A stretch of 49,647 bases of DNA from Deltaproteobacteria bacterium (GCA_016218975.1 JACRCO010000093.1:1-49647), one strand, 5' to 3'. Positions 41,240 to 49,098 are shown, counted from the first letter of the stretch. The notes: generated from the sequence alone by a model not told the origin. A program made the numbers and translations.

Positions 41240-41920
41240 ATGGTAGTCCTGCTCGTCCTGCTCACGGTTCTCTGCTTCATCACGGTGGAATTGGCCATCC
41301 GCTGGAGCAACAAGCGGCGGGCCGCGGAGTCCGGCATCCTGGATCCGGCCGCGCTGTTCCCTGCGTCCTTCCGGCCGGCTTACGAGATGCCCGGCGGGCT
41401 TTTCATCCACAACGGGCACACCTGGGCGAGGCTGGAAGCCTCCGGTGAGGTTAAGGTGGGCCTGGACGGGTTCGCCCGGGAAATCATCGGAAGGGTGGAC
41501 CGGTTCGAGCTTCCCGCGAAGGGGAAGCTGGTCCGGCAGGGAGAGCCGGCGTTCGCCGTCCTCCAGGACGGGAAGAGGATAGAGCTCGTGGCGCCCGTCG
41601 ACGGCGAGGTTTGCGCGGTGAACGAGATCCTGAACGCCGATGCGGTGGGGTCGATGGAAAGGCCGTACGAGAAAGGGTGGGCGTTCGCGATCCGTCCGAC
41701 GAACCTGGGCGCCAACATGAAAAAGCTCCGGGTCGGCGTGGAAGCCTCCGTATGGCTGGGCAAGGAAGTCCGGAGGTTCACCGAGTTTCTCACGCTCTAT
41801 CGGGCAGTTCCCCAGGAAGTCGGAGTCACGATGCCCGACGGAGGGGTGCACACCGAGGGAGTCATGGAGACCATGGACGGCGAGATCCTTCAGATCGCGG
41901 TCCGGAAGTTCTTCCGCTAA
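41240..41920 (+). CDS. Membrane-anchored H-protein-like protein (second copy)
   Basis: The 226-residue protein has an N-terminal helix (VVLLVLLTVLCFITVELAI) followed by an H-protein-like domain (HNGHTWARLEASGEVKVGLDGF; a spacer; GRVDRFELPAKGKLV; APVDGEVCAVNEIL; RPYEKGWAFAI). The lipoyl site region reads QDGKRIELVAP. By eye, arginine takes the modified-lysine position and two residues are missing. The positive RWSNKRR after the helix places the domain in the cytosol. ATG 41240 follows GGGAGGTG, 16 bases after the previous stop. Confidence 0.84.
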   Translation: MVVLLVLLTVLCFITVELAIRWSNKRRAAESGILDPAALFPASFRPAYEMPGGLFIHNGHTWARLEASGEVKVGLDGFAREIIGRVDRFELPAKGKLVRQGEPAFAVLQDGKRIELVAPVDGEVCAVNEILNADAVGSMERPYEKGWAFAIRPTNLGANMKKLRVGVEASVWLGKEVRRFTEFLTLYRAVPQEVGVTMPDGGVHTEGVMETMDGEILQIAVRKFFR

Positions 41921-41953
41921 GTCAAGACGGCAACCGACAGGAGGGATTGTTCA

Positions 41954-42868
41954 ATGACCATCACACGAAGAGGTTTCCTGAAGTTTGCGGGGCTGACCGG
42001 CAGCGCCTTGCTGGCTGCCGGCGCCAGGGCCCCCGCAAAAGCCGCCACGGCGGCGGCGGGTGCGGCGGCCGACAAGGAGTTTTTCGGCATGCTCGTCGAC
42101 ACGACGAAGTGCATCGGGTGCCGGAGCTGCGAGGAGGCGTGCAACGCCAGGAACCGCCTTCCGGAGCCGAAAGAATCCTTCTCGACCGACTCCGTGTTCG
42201 AGCGGCAACGGGACACGACCCCGGAGGCGTTCACCGTCGTGAACAGGTTCCCCAACGAGAAGGAGCCGGACAAGCCGGTCTTCGTCCGGAAGGAGTGCAA
42301 CCATTGCAACCAGCCGGCGTGCGCGACGGCCTGCCTGGTGAAGGCCCTGGAGAAGACGCCGGAAGGCCCGGTGATCTACAACAAGGACAGGTGCATGGGT
42401 TGCCGGTACTGCATGCTTTCATGCCCCTTCGACGCTCCGAAGTACCAGTACAACAGCCCCAGCCCGTACGTCATGAAGTGCGTCTTCTGCCACGACCGGA
42501 TCGTCAAGGGCGAGCAGCCGGCCTGTTCGGAGGCTTGTCCGGAGGGAGCGTCCCTGTTCGGGAAGCGGCGGGACCTTATCGAGATCGCGCGGGAACGGAT
42601 CTACAAGGAACCGGGCAAGTATTATCCGCACATCTACGGGGAGCACGAAGCGGGCGGCACGGAGTGGCTCTTCATCGGCAGCGCGGCCCCCGAGAAGCTT
42701 GGTCTGCGGGACCGGGAAAACGTGGGGACGAGCTCCTACCCGGAGAAGACCGCCGGTTTCCTGTACGCGGTTCCGCACATCTTCATCCTGTGGCCCACTT
42801 TTTTGTTCGGGCTTAGCTACCTGACGTCCCAGAAAAACGGGAAGGAGAACGAACATGGAGAGGAATAA
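41954..42868 (+). CDS. Tat-exported ferredoxin-type protein with four iron-sulphur clusters (HmcB/HybA-like)
   Basis: The 304-residue protein starts with a twin-arginine signal (TRRGFLKFAGLTGSALL). Four ferredoxin-type cysteine groups follow (CIGCRSCEEAC; CNHCNQPACATAC; CMGCRYCMLSC; CVFC...CSEAC), enough for four [4Fe-4S] clusters, as in the electron-transfer subunits of HybA, HmcB and DmsB type. A C-terminal helix (AVPHIFILWPTFLFGLSYL) would anchor it on the periplasmic side, as in HybA. Its 3' end overlaps the NrfD-like gene by 14 bases, so the two surely work together, passing electrons to or from quinone. Confidence 0.93.
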   Translation: MTITRRGFLKFAGLTGSALLAAGARAPAKAATAAAGAAADKEFFGMLVDTTKCIGCRSCEEACNARNRLPEPKESFSTDSVFERQRDTTPEAFTVVNRFPNEKEPDKPVFVRKECNHCNQPACATACLVKALEKTPEGPVIYNKDRCMGCRYCMLSCPFDAPKYQYNSPSPYVMKCVFCHDRIVKGEQPACSEACPEGASLFGKRRDLIEIARERIYKEPGKYYPHIYGEHEAGGTEWLFIGSAAPEKLGLRDRENVGTSSYPEKTAGFLYAVPHIFILWPTFLFGLSYLTSQKNGKENEHGEE

Positions 42869-44153
42869 CACGATCCCCTTGCATGCGGCAAAGTCCCCCA
42901 CGGGAGCGGACACCCTCAAGGGGTTCCTCCGGTTCGTTTTGAGCGAGCTGAAACCCAAGGGGAAGATCATTACGCCGTTCAACGTGATCAGCGGGATCAT
43001 CATCGCGGTGGGGTTGGCGCTGATCGTGATCCGGTTCGCCTTCGGGCTGGCTTCGGTTACGAACCTCTCCCAGGAATACCCCTGGGGGATCTGGATCGGG
43101 TTCGACGTCGTGACGGGGGTGGCATTCGCGGGCGGGGCCTACACGCTGTGTTTCGTTGTGCACATACTGAACTTCAAGAAGTACGAACCGATCCTGAAGG
43201 CCACGGTGCTGAACGGGTTCCTGGCGTACTGCTTCTATGCGGGCGCGCTCTTGCTGGACCTTGGGCGTCCGTGGAACGTGGTCAACCCGATCATCGGCAA
43301 TGCCTTCGGGTACAGCTCGGTGCTCTTCCTGGTGGCGTGGCACTTCCTTTTGTACACGGTCTGCCAGTTCGTCGAAGTGTTCCCGGCGGTGGCCGAGTGG
43401 CTTTACTGGCCGAAGGTGCGCAAGTACGCCAAACTTTGCACTACGGGCGCGGTGATCTTCGGCATAACGCTTTCGACCCTGCACCAGTCGGGGCTGGGCG
43501 CTCTGTTCCTGATGGCGTCCAACAAGATCCACCCGCTGTGGTACTCGGGGAACATCCCGATCCTGTTCTTCGTTTCGAGCGTATTCGCGGGGCTGTCCAT
43601 GGTGATCGCAGAGAGCACTATCAGCCACCGGGTCTTCCGGGACCAGATCGACCCGCACCACCATGCATCCTTCGACGACATCCTGATCGGGCTGGCAAAG
43701 GGGGCGTTGGGCGCGCTCTTCGCCTACTTCTTCCTCAAGGTGATCGACTTTGTTCACGGACATCAGTGGACGCAGCTCAACACCCCGATGGGGTACTGGT
43801 GGATGGTCGAGATGATCGGCGGGATCATAATCCCGATCGTCCTCTTCACTTACGCGATACTCAAGAACAACAGGAAGCTCGTGCAGGTCACCGCGGTCAT
43901 CACGGCGCTGGGCGTCATCCTGAACCGTCTGAACATCTCGGTGATCGCGTTCAAGTGGTATGCGGCGAACCGGTACTATCCCTCCTGGATGGAGATCTGG
44001 GTCACCGCCGCCGTCATCTGCATGGAGATATGGGCGTTCCGGTGGATAGTGGGCCGGATGCCGATCCTGCGAGAGCACCCGGACTTCCCGGAAGAAGAGC
44101 ATGCACATCCTGAAGAAGCGGAGGTCGTGAAATGGAAAGCTTCAGCTATGTAG
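42855..44153 (+). CDS. NrfD/HybB/HmcC-type membrane quinone-interacting protein
   Basis: The 432-residue protein has about ten membrane helices and the family entry SVTNLSQEYPWGIWIGFDVVTG (split in reading: TNLSQEYPWGIWIGFD), as in HybB and HmcC. Such proteins hold no cofactor themselves and exchange electrons between quinone and a periplasmic iron-sulphur partner, here the preceding gene. ATG 42855 follows AAGGAG and overlaps the previous gene. The C-terminus is a soluble tail rich in Glu and His. No hydrogenase, molybdenum enzyme or multihaem cytochrome gene lies beside it. Confidence 0.92.
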   Translation: MERNNTIPLHAAKSPTGADTLKGFLRFVLSELKPKGKIITPFNVISGIIIAVGLALIVIRFAFGLASVTNLSQEYPWGIWIGFDVVTGVAFAGGAYTLCFVVHILNFKKYEPILKATVLNGFLAYCFYAGALLLDLGRPWNVVNPIIGNAFGYSSVLFLVAWHFLLYTVCQFVEVFPAVAEWLYWPKVRKYAKLCTTGAVIFGITLSTLHQSGLGALFLMASNKIHPLWYSGNIPILFFVSSVFAGLSMVIAESTISHRVFRDQIDPHHHASFDDILIGLAKGALGALFAYFFLKVIDFVHGHQWTQLNTPMGYWWMVEMIGGIIIPIVLFTYAILKNNRKLVQVTAVITALGVILNRLNISVIAFKWYAANRYYPSWMEIWVTAAVICMEIWAFRWIVGRMPILREHPDFPEEEHAHPEEAEVVKWKASAM

Positions 44154-44824
44154 ACATCTTCGCGACGAAAGGCATCGAGTACATCATAGTCATGGCGTTC
44201 CTCGGCGGCTTCATATACTTCTCCCGCTATCTTGCGCACAGGGGGAAGGAGGCAGCGGCGGAGGGAAGGAACCTGGGCGTGATCGACTACTTCCGCGTCC
44301 CCGACGGGTACCTGTTCCACCAGGGGCACGGCTGGCTCCGCACCGAGCCCGGTTCCGTCGCCATCGTCGGGATGGACGACTTCGCGCAGAAGCTGATCGG
44401 CAAGGTGGATTCCATCGAGCTGCCCGAAGTCGGTTTCCGCCTCTCGCAGGGAGAGCCCGGCTGGAGCCTGATCTCCGAGTCCCGCCGTGTCCCGATGCTG
44501 TCTCCGGTGGAAGGCGTCGTCGTGGCCGTGAACCACGATGTCCTTCGTTCTCCCGACCTCCTGAAGCAGGACCCGTACGGAAGAGGGTGGCTGTTCCGGG
44601 TGCGCGCCGGGAAGTTGTCCAGGGATTCGAGCAACCTCCTTTCCGGAAAGCTTGCAAGGTCATGGATGAAGAACGCGCTGGACAGGCTGCAGCCGGCATC
44701 GACAGAAAACATCGGTCCCGTCCTGGCGGACGGCGGTACCCCCATCGAGGGGATCGCCAAGGCGTTCGGCGGAGAACGGTGGGATGAACTTGCAAGGAAG
44801 CACCTGCTGACGAACGGCGAATAA
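44132..44824 (+). CDS. Membrane-anchored H-protein-like protein (third copy)
   Basis: The 230-residue protein has an N-terminal helix (YIIVMAFLGGFIYFSRYL) and the H-protein-like domain closest to true H-protein: HQGHGWLRTE, VGMDDFAQKLIGKVDSIELP, EVGFRLSQGEPG, SPVEGVVVAVNHDVL, DPYGRGWLFRV. The lipoyl site reads ESRRVPMLSP where true H-protein has ESVKAVSDLYSP, so arginine replaces the lysine and two residues are lost. It overlaps the NrfD-like gene by 22 bases and ends the operon. Three copies with the same loss argue for a structural role. Confidence 0.86.
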   Translation: MESFSYVDIFATKGIEYIIVMAFLGGFIYFSRYLAHRGKEAAAEGRNLGVIDYFRVPDGYLFHQGHGWLRTEPGSVAIVGMDDFAQKLIGKVDSIELPEVGFRLSQGEPGWSLISESRRVPMLSPVEGVVVAVNHDVLRSPDLLKQDPYGRGWLFRVRAGKLSRDSSNLLSGKLARSWMKNALDRLQPASTENIGPVLADGGTPIEGIAKAFGGERWDELARKHLLTNGE

Positions 44825-44833
44825 AGTTGGGGT

Positions 44834-44874
44834 GGGCCTGGAACCGCGGGTTGCCGCCGGCGGGATCCAGGCCC
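44834..44874. terminator. Strong hairpin after the H-like/NrfD operon
   Basis: GGGCCTGGA (44834-44842) pairs with TCCAGGCCC (44866-44874). Inside, CCGC (44844-44847) can pair with GCGG (44860-44863). It starts 10 bases after the operon stop and lies before a convergent gene. There is no T-tract, so it may act as a Rho-assisted end or as mRNA protection. Confidence 0.45.
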
Positions 44875-44906
44875 ATGCTCCTCCGTCATCCGACGGGATC
44901 GGGCTT

Positions 44907-45587
44907 CTATCCGGCAGGCGGAATGAGTTCCGGCACGCCGGATCGGCGAAAAGGTTTCAAACGCATGGACAGGCCGAATAACATCAGCGTCTCTCCCAGC
45001 ATTTCCAGCCCTTCCTCGAAAAATATTTCCATCTGCTTCATCTTGGGCAACTGCGGCATATAGATTCCGATCGCCTCGGAAGCCATCCCTCCGAGCACGA
45101 AAACCGCGGCTCCGGCGACGAACAAGTTCCGGCCTTCCGGAATTTCCAGGAATACGACGATCTCTTTTCTGAATAACAGGACCAGCAAAAGAGCTGCGAG
45201 AAGGTACACCAGGATCCAGATCCCCCTCAAATCGATTAACCCGTGGCGCCTCAACAGGAGCCCCAGGGTTCTCCCGACCGATTCGTGGATCTCAGCGGTT
45301 TCGTCGAGGGAAAAAAACAGGAAGACGGCCGCCAACAGGCGATAGCCCCGGCGCAGTGCCTTGCTTTCGGCGCCCCGGGCACAGGCAAAGGAGATGAGAA
45401 ACACGAGGAAAAGCTGCATCGTGGAGAACCAGGTGGGGATGTTGTATTCCTGGTCCAGATCGAAAAGGTGCTTCACTCTCCAGGACGGAGATTGAAATAT
45501 CACGTTGGTGACGAGGTACATGGCCAACAGCAGCAGGTTGGTCGCAAGCAGGATTTTGAGAAGGTTTTTCCGGTCGGATGGATCCAC
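44907..45587 (-). CDS. Hypothetical multi-pass membrane protein
   Basis: The start at GTG 45587 gives 226 residues (VDPSDRKNLLKILLATNLLL); GAGGTGG lies 5 bases upstream, and a promoter at 45633-45662 would start transcription near 45626. Upstream ATG 45752 is in frame but lies before that promoter. About six membrane helices are seen, with FLFFSLDETAEIHESVG between two of them and LGGMASEAIGIY near the end. The acidic loop (LDETAEIHE) resembles metal-binding motifs of alkaline ceramidase-like or other uncharacterised integral membrane families, but the match is not firm. Function unknown. Confidence 0.75.
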   Translation of the reverse strand: MDPSDRKNLLKILLATNLLLLAMYLVTNVIFQSPSWRVKHLFDLDQEYNIPTWFSTMQLFLVFLISFACARGAESKALRRGYRLLAAVFLFFSLDETAEIHESVGRTLGLLLRRHGLIDLRGIWILVYLLAALLLVLLFRKEIVVFLEIPEGRNLFVAGAAVFVLGGMASEAIGIYMPQLPKMKQMEIFFEEGLEMLGETLMLFGLSMRLKPFRRSGVPELIPPAG

Positions 45588-45632
45588 GCATTCCACCTCT
45601 GGAAAGCGGCGTTTTTCGAATAGCGCGACCGT

Positions 45633-45662
45633 ATTATATACCGCACACGGCGCAAAGCGTAA
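45633..45662 (-). promoter_or_regulatory. Sigma-70-type promoter for the membrane protein gene
   Basis: On the minus strand TTACGC (45662-45657), 18 bases, then a perfect TATAAT (45638-45633). Transcription would begin near 45626 and leave a leader of about 40 bases before GTG 45587. Confidence 0.5.
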
Positions 45663-45699
45663 CCGCCGTGCCGCGGGAAAATCATGATATCCTGGTTTT

Positions 45700-45846
45700 A
45701 TGAACGGACCGTTGCTTATAAGCCTTCTTCCGCCGGAGCGTGCAAGCGACACCGTCGCGGCCGTTTCCGGTTCCGTTCCCGTTGTCGCTATCCTGCTGCT
45801 GGCAGGCCTGTTTTTGTCTCTCTTCCTCCGTCAGCCTGAGAGGTAA
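45700..45846 (+). CDS. Possible 48-residue membrane peptide
   Basis: ATG 45700 to TAA 45846 encodes a small protein with one hydrophobic helix (VPVVAILLLAGLFLSLFL) and a basic end (RQPER). There is no clear ribosome binding site or promoter, so translation is doubtful. It fills the only gap between a divergent membrane protein gene and the NmrA-like gene, with which it is convergent. Confidence 0.3.
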   Translation: MNGPLLISLLPPERASDTVAAVSGSVPVVAILLLAGLFLSLFLRQPER

Positions 45847-45849
45847 CGT

Positions 45850-46716
45850 TCAAGCCGCTTTCCGAAATGCGACGGAACGGCGCAGATATTCCTTAAACTG
45901 CGTCAAGGTTATACCGTAATGCTTGTGTAGTCCCTCTATGTCCACGCCGGGTCCCCCGGTGTTGAACCAACGGTACATGAGGGACATGTCGCTGCCGACC
46001 GCTTCCTCCGCCTCGTCTTCCGGTATCTGCCTGTACCTTACCTCATGGCCGAGTGCTTCCGAAAGGCTCCAGGCGATATCGTCCATCGTCATTTCGTCGC
46101 CCGTCAGGTCGATCTCCTGCCCCGCAAATTCCGCGGCGCGCAGGATCGCCGCCGAAGCGAACTCGCCTATATCGCTCACGTCGATCATCTGAAGTTTCCG
46201 GTTGAGCAGAATCGGCGTGCTCAGCACCCCTTTCTGAATGAACGGCAGCAGCCATTGCGACTCGAAGTTCTGCATGAACCAGACGGGGCGCAGGATCGTG
46301 TAGACCTGGATGTTGTCCTTCAGGAACTTTTCGATCCGCATTTTGCTCTCGAAGTGTGGAATCCCCGTTTTCCGGTTCGCACCGCAGACCGAAGAGTACA
46401 CGATGTGCGGACTTCCCAGCCGCCTGCACACGGAAATGACGGATTCCGCGTTCGCGACTTCCGCCTTCACCCCTTTTTCGATGTGCGTGGCCATGAGGAA
46501 AACCGCATCCGCTCCGCGGATCGCCTTCTGAAGGCTGTCCCTTTCTTCAAAGTCACCCCTGATAACTTCCGCGCCAAGGGCCGAAATGTCCTGAGCCTTC
46601 TGGGGAAAACGCGTCAGTACGCGGACGTTTACCTCTTTCGAGAGAAGTGTGCGTGCGACCGTTCCTCCCTGAAGTCCCGTGGCGCCGGTAACCAATATCG
46701 TCATCCTTTTTGCCAT
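45850..46716 (-). CDS. NmrA-like NAD(P)-binding oxidoreductase (atypical SDR)
   Basis: The 288-residue protein has an N-terminal Rossmann fold with the atypical SDR/NmrA nucleotide motif (VTGATGLQGGTVA; GX2GX2G), then GDFEERDSLQKAIRGADAVF and SSVCGANRKTGIPHFESKMRIEKFL split across strands 5 and 6. The usual Tyr-X3-Lys pair is not evident, in line with NmrA/HSCARG-type proteins that sense NADP or act on quinones. ATG 46716 follows GGGAGGG and gives the standard start. Upstream in-frame codons are unsupported. Divergent from the NUDIX gene. Confidence 0.85.
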   Translation of the reverse strand: MAKRMTILVTGATGLQGGTVARTLLSKEVNVRVLTRFPQKAQDISALGAEVIRGDFEERDSLQKAIRGADAVFLMATHIEKGVKAEVANAESVISVCRRLGSPHIVYSSVCGANRKTGIPHFESKMRIEKFLKDNIQVYTILRPVWFMQNFESQWLLPFIQKGVLSTPILLNRKLQMIDVSDIGEFASAAILRAAEFAGQEIDLTGDEMTMDDIAWSLSEALGHEVRYRQIPEDEAEEAVGSDMSLMYRWFNTGGPGVDIEGLHKHYGITLTQFKEYLRRSVAFRKAA

Positions 46717-46878
46717 TGCAACGTCCCTCCCGTGTAAAACCGTGCGGCCATTCCGCATCCATCCACGCGATAGCGGGAAAGCGCAGCGTCGCCCGGTAAT
46801 AATGAATTAGATGTACGGGACTCGCCGAAGAATCGCCCGGTGCAAGGTGATACACTTCCTCCCTGGGAGGGATATGCG

Positions 46879-47424
46879 ATGGCGCTGAAGACATGGAAAA
46901 AAATATCCGAATCGATCCTGTTCAGAAACCCTTGGTGGACGTACAAGCTGGACTCCATCGAACTTCCTTCGGGGAAGCCCGGCGAATACCACTATCTCCA
47001 CACGAACGGCGCCTCCATGGTCATTCCGGTGCTTGAGGACGGGACTATCGTGCTTGTGAACCAGTACCGCTACCTGCTGAGAAAAGAGAGCCTCGAGTTT
47101 CCTTGCGGGAGCATGAAGGACGGGTCGAACTACGATGAAACGGCGCGCCATGAGCTGCAGGAAGAGACCGGCTATTCGGCGAAGACACTGGCATCCGTCG
47201 GAGAATTCAATCCGTACAACGGGGTGACGGTCGAAATGTGCCGCGTCTACATCGCCCGGGACCTGGAATTTGTCGGGGGCACTCCCGACGAAACGGAGGA
47301 ATTCGAGGTGCTGCGGCTTACGCCGTCCGAAATAGACGACGGGATCCGGTCCGGCGTCATCTGGGACGGAATGTCCATTGCCGCATGGGCGATCGCGAAA
47401 GACCGGATTCAGGAAGCGGAATAA
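46879..47424 (+). CDS. NUDIX hydrolase, ADP-ribose pyrophosphatase-like
   Basis: The 181-residue protein starts at ATG 46879, after GGGAGGGA. The fold markers of ADP-ribose pyrophosphatases are present: WTYKLDSIELPSGKPGEYHY, VNQYRYLLRKESLEFPCG and HELQEETGYSA. The NUDIX box differs from the consensus at two places: serine where the first glutamate is expected and histidine in place of the arginine (HELQEE). The catalytic EE pair is kept. Activity is probable, but the substrate could differ from ADP-ribose. Confidence 0.85.
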   Translation: MALKTWKKISESILFRNPWWTYKLDSIELPSGKPGEYHYLHTNGASMVIPVLEDGTIVLVNQYRYLLRKESLEFPCGSMKDGSNYDETARHELQEETGYSAKTLASVGEFNPYNGVTVEMCRVYIARDLEFVGGTPDETEEFEVLRLTPSEIDDGIRSGVIWDGMSIAAWAIAKDRIQEAE

Positions 47425-47468
47425 TCCTTTTCACGTTTCCTCATTTCACCGATTCATTGCTCCCTGCG

Positions 47469-48182
47469 TTAATTGCTGCGCCAGGGAAATAAAGCCATTG
47501 CAGCCTCCCAATCCATTTGCGCGGCAGCAGCCTCCTTTTCATTCTGGATGTGCCATTCTTTCAAATACGCCGAGCGAGCTTCCGCGGCTATGTCGGCGCG
47601 CGACGACACCTTCTCCCGAAACCTGGCATCGGATTCCATTGCTTTCCGCCATGCCGCTTCAGATTGGACATGCGCGCCCAGTTTGCGATTGGCTGCTTTG
47701 CGTTTTTCGGTGTTCTTCATGGCGATGTAGGTTCCGAATTTGCCCTTTAAACCGCCAAGACCGCCTGCCTGGCCTTTTCCCGCGGCTTCCCGATACCACG
47801 CCCAGAACTTTTCACCCGCCAGGCGATACGTGCTGCGTGATTCCGCTTTTCCAAGACGCCTCTTCATTTCGCCGAAGGGCACAAGGGCTTTCCGTTTCTC
47901 ATGGAATTTCAAGGCCAGAAGCACAAGGCGGTCGGCGTTTGTGAGCGGACCAGGGCCATCTACGGAGGTACCCAGGCCAGGAAGCCTCAATGTGATCGTG
48001 TTCTCGGCGATGACCGCGTTGGCCATTTTCAAGTCTTCTTGAGACAAACCGACATCCGCTTGGGCCGCGGTTGGCGGGACATTGATAATAAGATCCGCGA
48101 ATGCGATGACAATATATAGAGAGAGAACGGCAAAACGAGTTATTTTTTCTTTCCAAATGGTGCATGATTTTTTTTCTTTCAT
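47469..48182 (-). CDS. Hypothetical exported protein
   Basis: The 237-residue product starts at ATG 48182, 6 bases after AAGGGA. A hydrophobic segment (FAVLSLYIVIAFADLIINV) ends near PPTAAQA, a plausible signal peptidase site. The mature part is Ala/Lys/Glu-rich and largely helical (SEAAWRKAMESDARFREKVS). I recognise no family. Codon use and base composition are closer to AT than the core genes, as in the accessory genes that follow. Confidence 0.65.
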   Translation of the reverse strand: MKEKKSCTIWKEKITRFAVLSLYIVIAFADLIINVPPTAAQADVGLSQEDLKMANAVIAENTITLRLPGLGTSVDGPGPLTNADRLVLLALKFHEKRKALVPFGEMKRRLGKAESRSTYRLAGEKFWAWYREAAGKGQAGGLGGLKGKFGTYIAMKNTEKRKAANRKLGAHVQSEAAWRKAMESDARFREKVSSRADIAAEARSAYLKEWHIQNEKEAAAAQMDWEAAMALFPWRSN

Positions 48183-48241
48183 TTTCGGTCCCTTCACAGG
48201 GAAGCGATCAGCTCAAAGCGGTAATTATGTGCCAAATATAT

Positions 48242-48652
48242 TTAAGTGCCAGATTCCCCACGCGCCATATTCCAGAAATTGCGAGGGGTCATAATCGGAA
48301 TCGGAGCCTGTGAAGCAACCTCTAATAAATCTTTGTCGCCTGTAACAAGGACATCGGCACGTCCAGCGATCGCAGACGCCAAGACCCATTTGTCGTCGGG
48401 ATCTTTAATGACCAGTGGATGAGGTTCCGAAGGGGTTGGAATAACTTCATGCTCTCTTAGGAGGTTTTCGATGATTTTTATATCAGTAGGAGAAACGCCA
48501 ATACGATCTTTCAAGACGCGGCGGAGTTCATGAATGATCACTTCGCCCGTAAACAATTCGTGCTCATTCAGAATATACTCGTATAATTCATTGCATAACC
48601 CGCGCGCCGAGAATGCGCTTACAAGTACGTTCGTATCGAGGAATACCCTCAC
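48242..48652 (-). CDS. PIN-domain toxin of a toxin-antitoxin pair
   Basis: The 136-residue PIN-domain ribonuclease has the acidic catalytic set: D6 in FLDTNVLVSAF, the glutamate of IIHELRRVL, and aspartates in KDPDDKWVLASAI and VTGDKDLL. Toxins of this family cleave RNA and are held in check by the partner protein. ATG 48652 overlaps the antitoxin stop by 4 bases (ATGA), so translation is coupled. Confidence 0.9.
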   Translation of the reverse strand: MRVFLDTNVLVSAFSARGLCNELYEYILNEHELFTGEVIIHELRRVLKDRIGVSPTDIKIIENLLREHEVIPTPSEPHPLVIKDPDDKWVLASAIAGRADVLVTGDKDLLEVASQAPIPIMTPRNFWNMARGESGT

Positions 48653-48870
48653 GAAACGTCTCGGAACACATCCTCGTCTGTGATATATCCTCGGGCTTCT
48701 GCCAACGGCAGGACCTTGCGCCGTATTTGCCGGAAGCGAATGATTGCAAACTGGCGCTTGAGAGCGTCGCGGACAATCTCACTCTGCGTGCGTCCAGTTT
48801 GCTTGCACAGCTTGTTGAGCTGGCGCTTGAGGTCCGTGTCCATACGAATTGTGACGGCTGATGTTTTCAT
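48649..48870 (-). CDS. Ribbon-helix-helix (CopG/Arc-type) antitoxin
   Basis: The 73-residue protein has an N-terminal ribbon-helix-helix (AVTIRMDTDLKRQLNKLCKQ and TGRTQSEIVRDALKRQF), which binds the operator, and a C-terminal tail likely to wrap the PIN toxin. ATG 48870 has no ribosome binding site. The promoter at 48878-48906 would place the first transcribed base at or next to this ATG, so the message may be leaderless. Confidence 0.88.
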   Translation of the reverse strand: MKTSAVTIRMDTDLKRQLNKLCKQTGRTQSEIVRDALKRQFAIIRFRQIRRKVLPLAEARGYITDEDVFRDVS

Positions 48871-48877
48871 GTATTAC

Positions 48878-48906
48878 ATTGTACAGCGCATGCTCGGCGC
48901 ACGCAA
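48878..48906 (-). promoter_or_regulatory. Promoter of the PIN toxin-antitoxin pair
   Basis: On the minus strand TTGCGT (48906-48901), 17 bases, then TACAAT (48883-48878). The -10 region overlaps TGTACAATGTAATACA, an imperfect inverted repeat suitable for ribbon-helix-helix autoregulation. The antitoxin ATG begins 7 bases after the -10 box. Confidence 0.55.
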
Positions 48907-48919
48907 TGTCTTTCTGGAA

Positions 48920-48990
48920 GATGCCTCTATGCTTTTATATCTCGATGCCTTCGTGCCTCTATGCCCGATGCCTTCATGTCTGATGCCTTA
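48920..48990. repeat. Degenerate GATGCCT direct repeats
   Basis: GATGCCT occurs at 48920, 48944, 48967 and 48982, with further partial copies (GTGCCTCTATGCC, TATGCCTTT) between them. Spacing is irregular (24, 23, 15). The region lies upstream of the toxin-antitoxin promoter and before the attC-like site and has no gene. Confidence 0.5.
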
Positions 48991-49013
48991 TATGCCTTTC
49001 GTATAAATTGTGC

Positions 49014-49089
49014 ACATAACGTTCGGGCTAAGCCGCGGGGCCACTGGGCGAAGGGCAGGGCAGCCTTCGGCTTCAACCGCTTGTTAGGC
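49014..49089 (-). other. attC-like integron recombination site
   Basis: On the minus strand the site opens with GCCTAAC (49089-49083) and closes with GTTATGT (49020-49014), one base off the RYYYAAC...GTTRRRY core pair. Inside, GAAGCCG and CGGCTT can pair, giving the imperfect stem that attC single strands form. Length is 76 bases. It follows the brnA stop by 9 bases in the same orientation, the arrangement of a gene cassette with its own attC. Confidence 0.6.
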
Positions 49090-49098
49090 GCCAATTAT

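Noticed and set aside
42480-42494. CVFCH motif in the ferredoxin-type protein as a c-type haem site
   Set aside because: It fits CXXCH, but it belongs to the fourth ferredoxin cysteine group (CVFC...CSEAC), and Tat-exported FeS proteins are folded in the cytosol, away from haem attachment.
42813-44108. 431-residue minus-strand frame opposite the NrfD-like gene
   Set aside because: Hydrophilic, His/Arg/Glu-rich translation typical of the antisense of a membrane protein gene.
40513-44824. The three H-like genes as part of a glycine cleavage system
   Set aside because: No gcvT or gcvP is present, two copies are membrane-anchored and the lipoyl-lysine is missing by eye in all three.
48920-48990. 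GATGCCT tract as a CRISPR array
   Set aside because: Repeats are only 7 bases, spacing is irregular and there are no unique spacers of constant length or cas genes.
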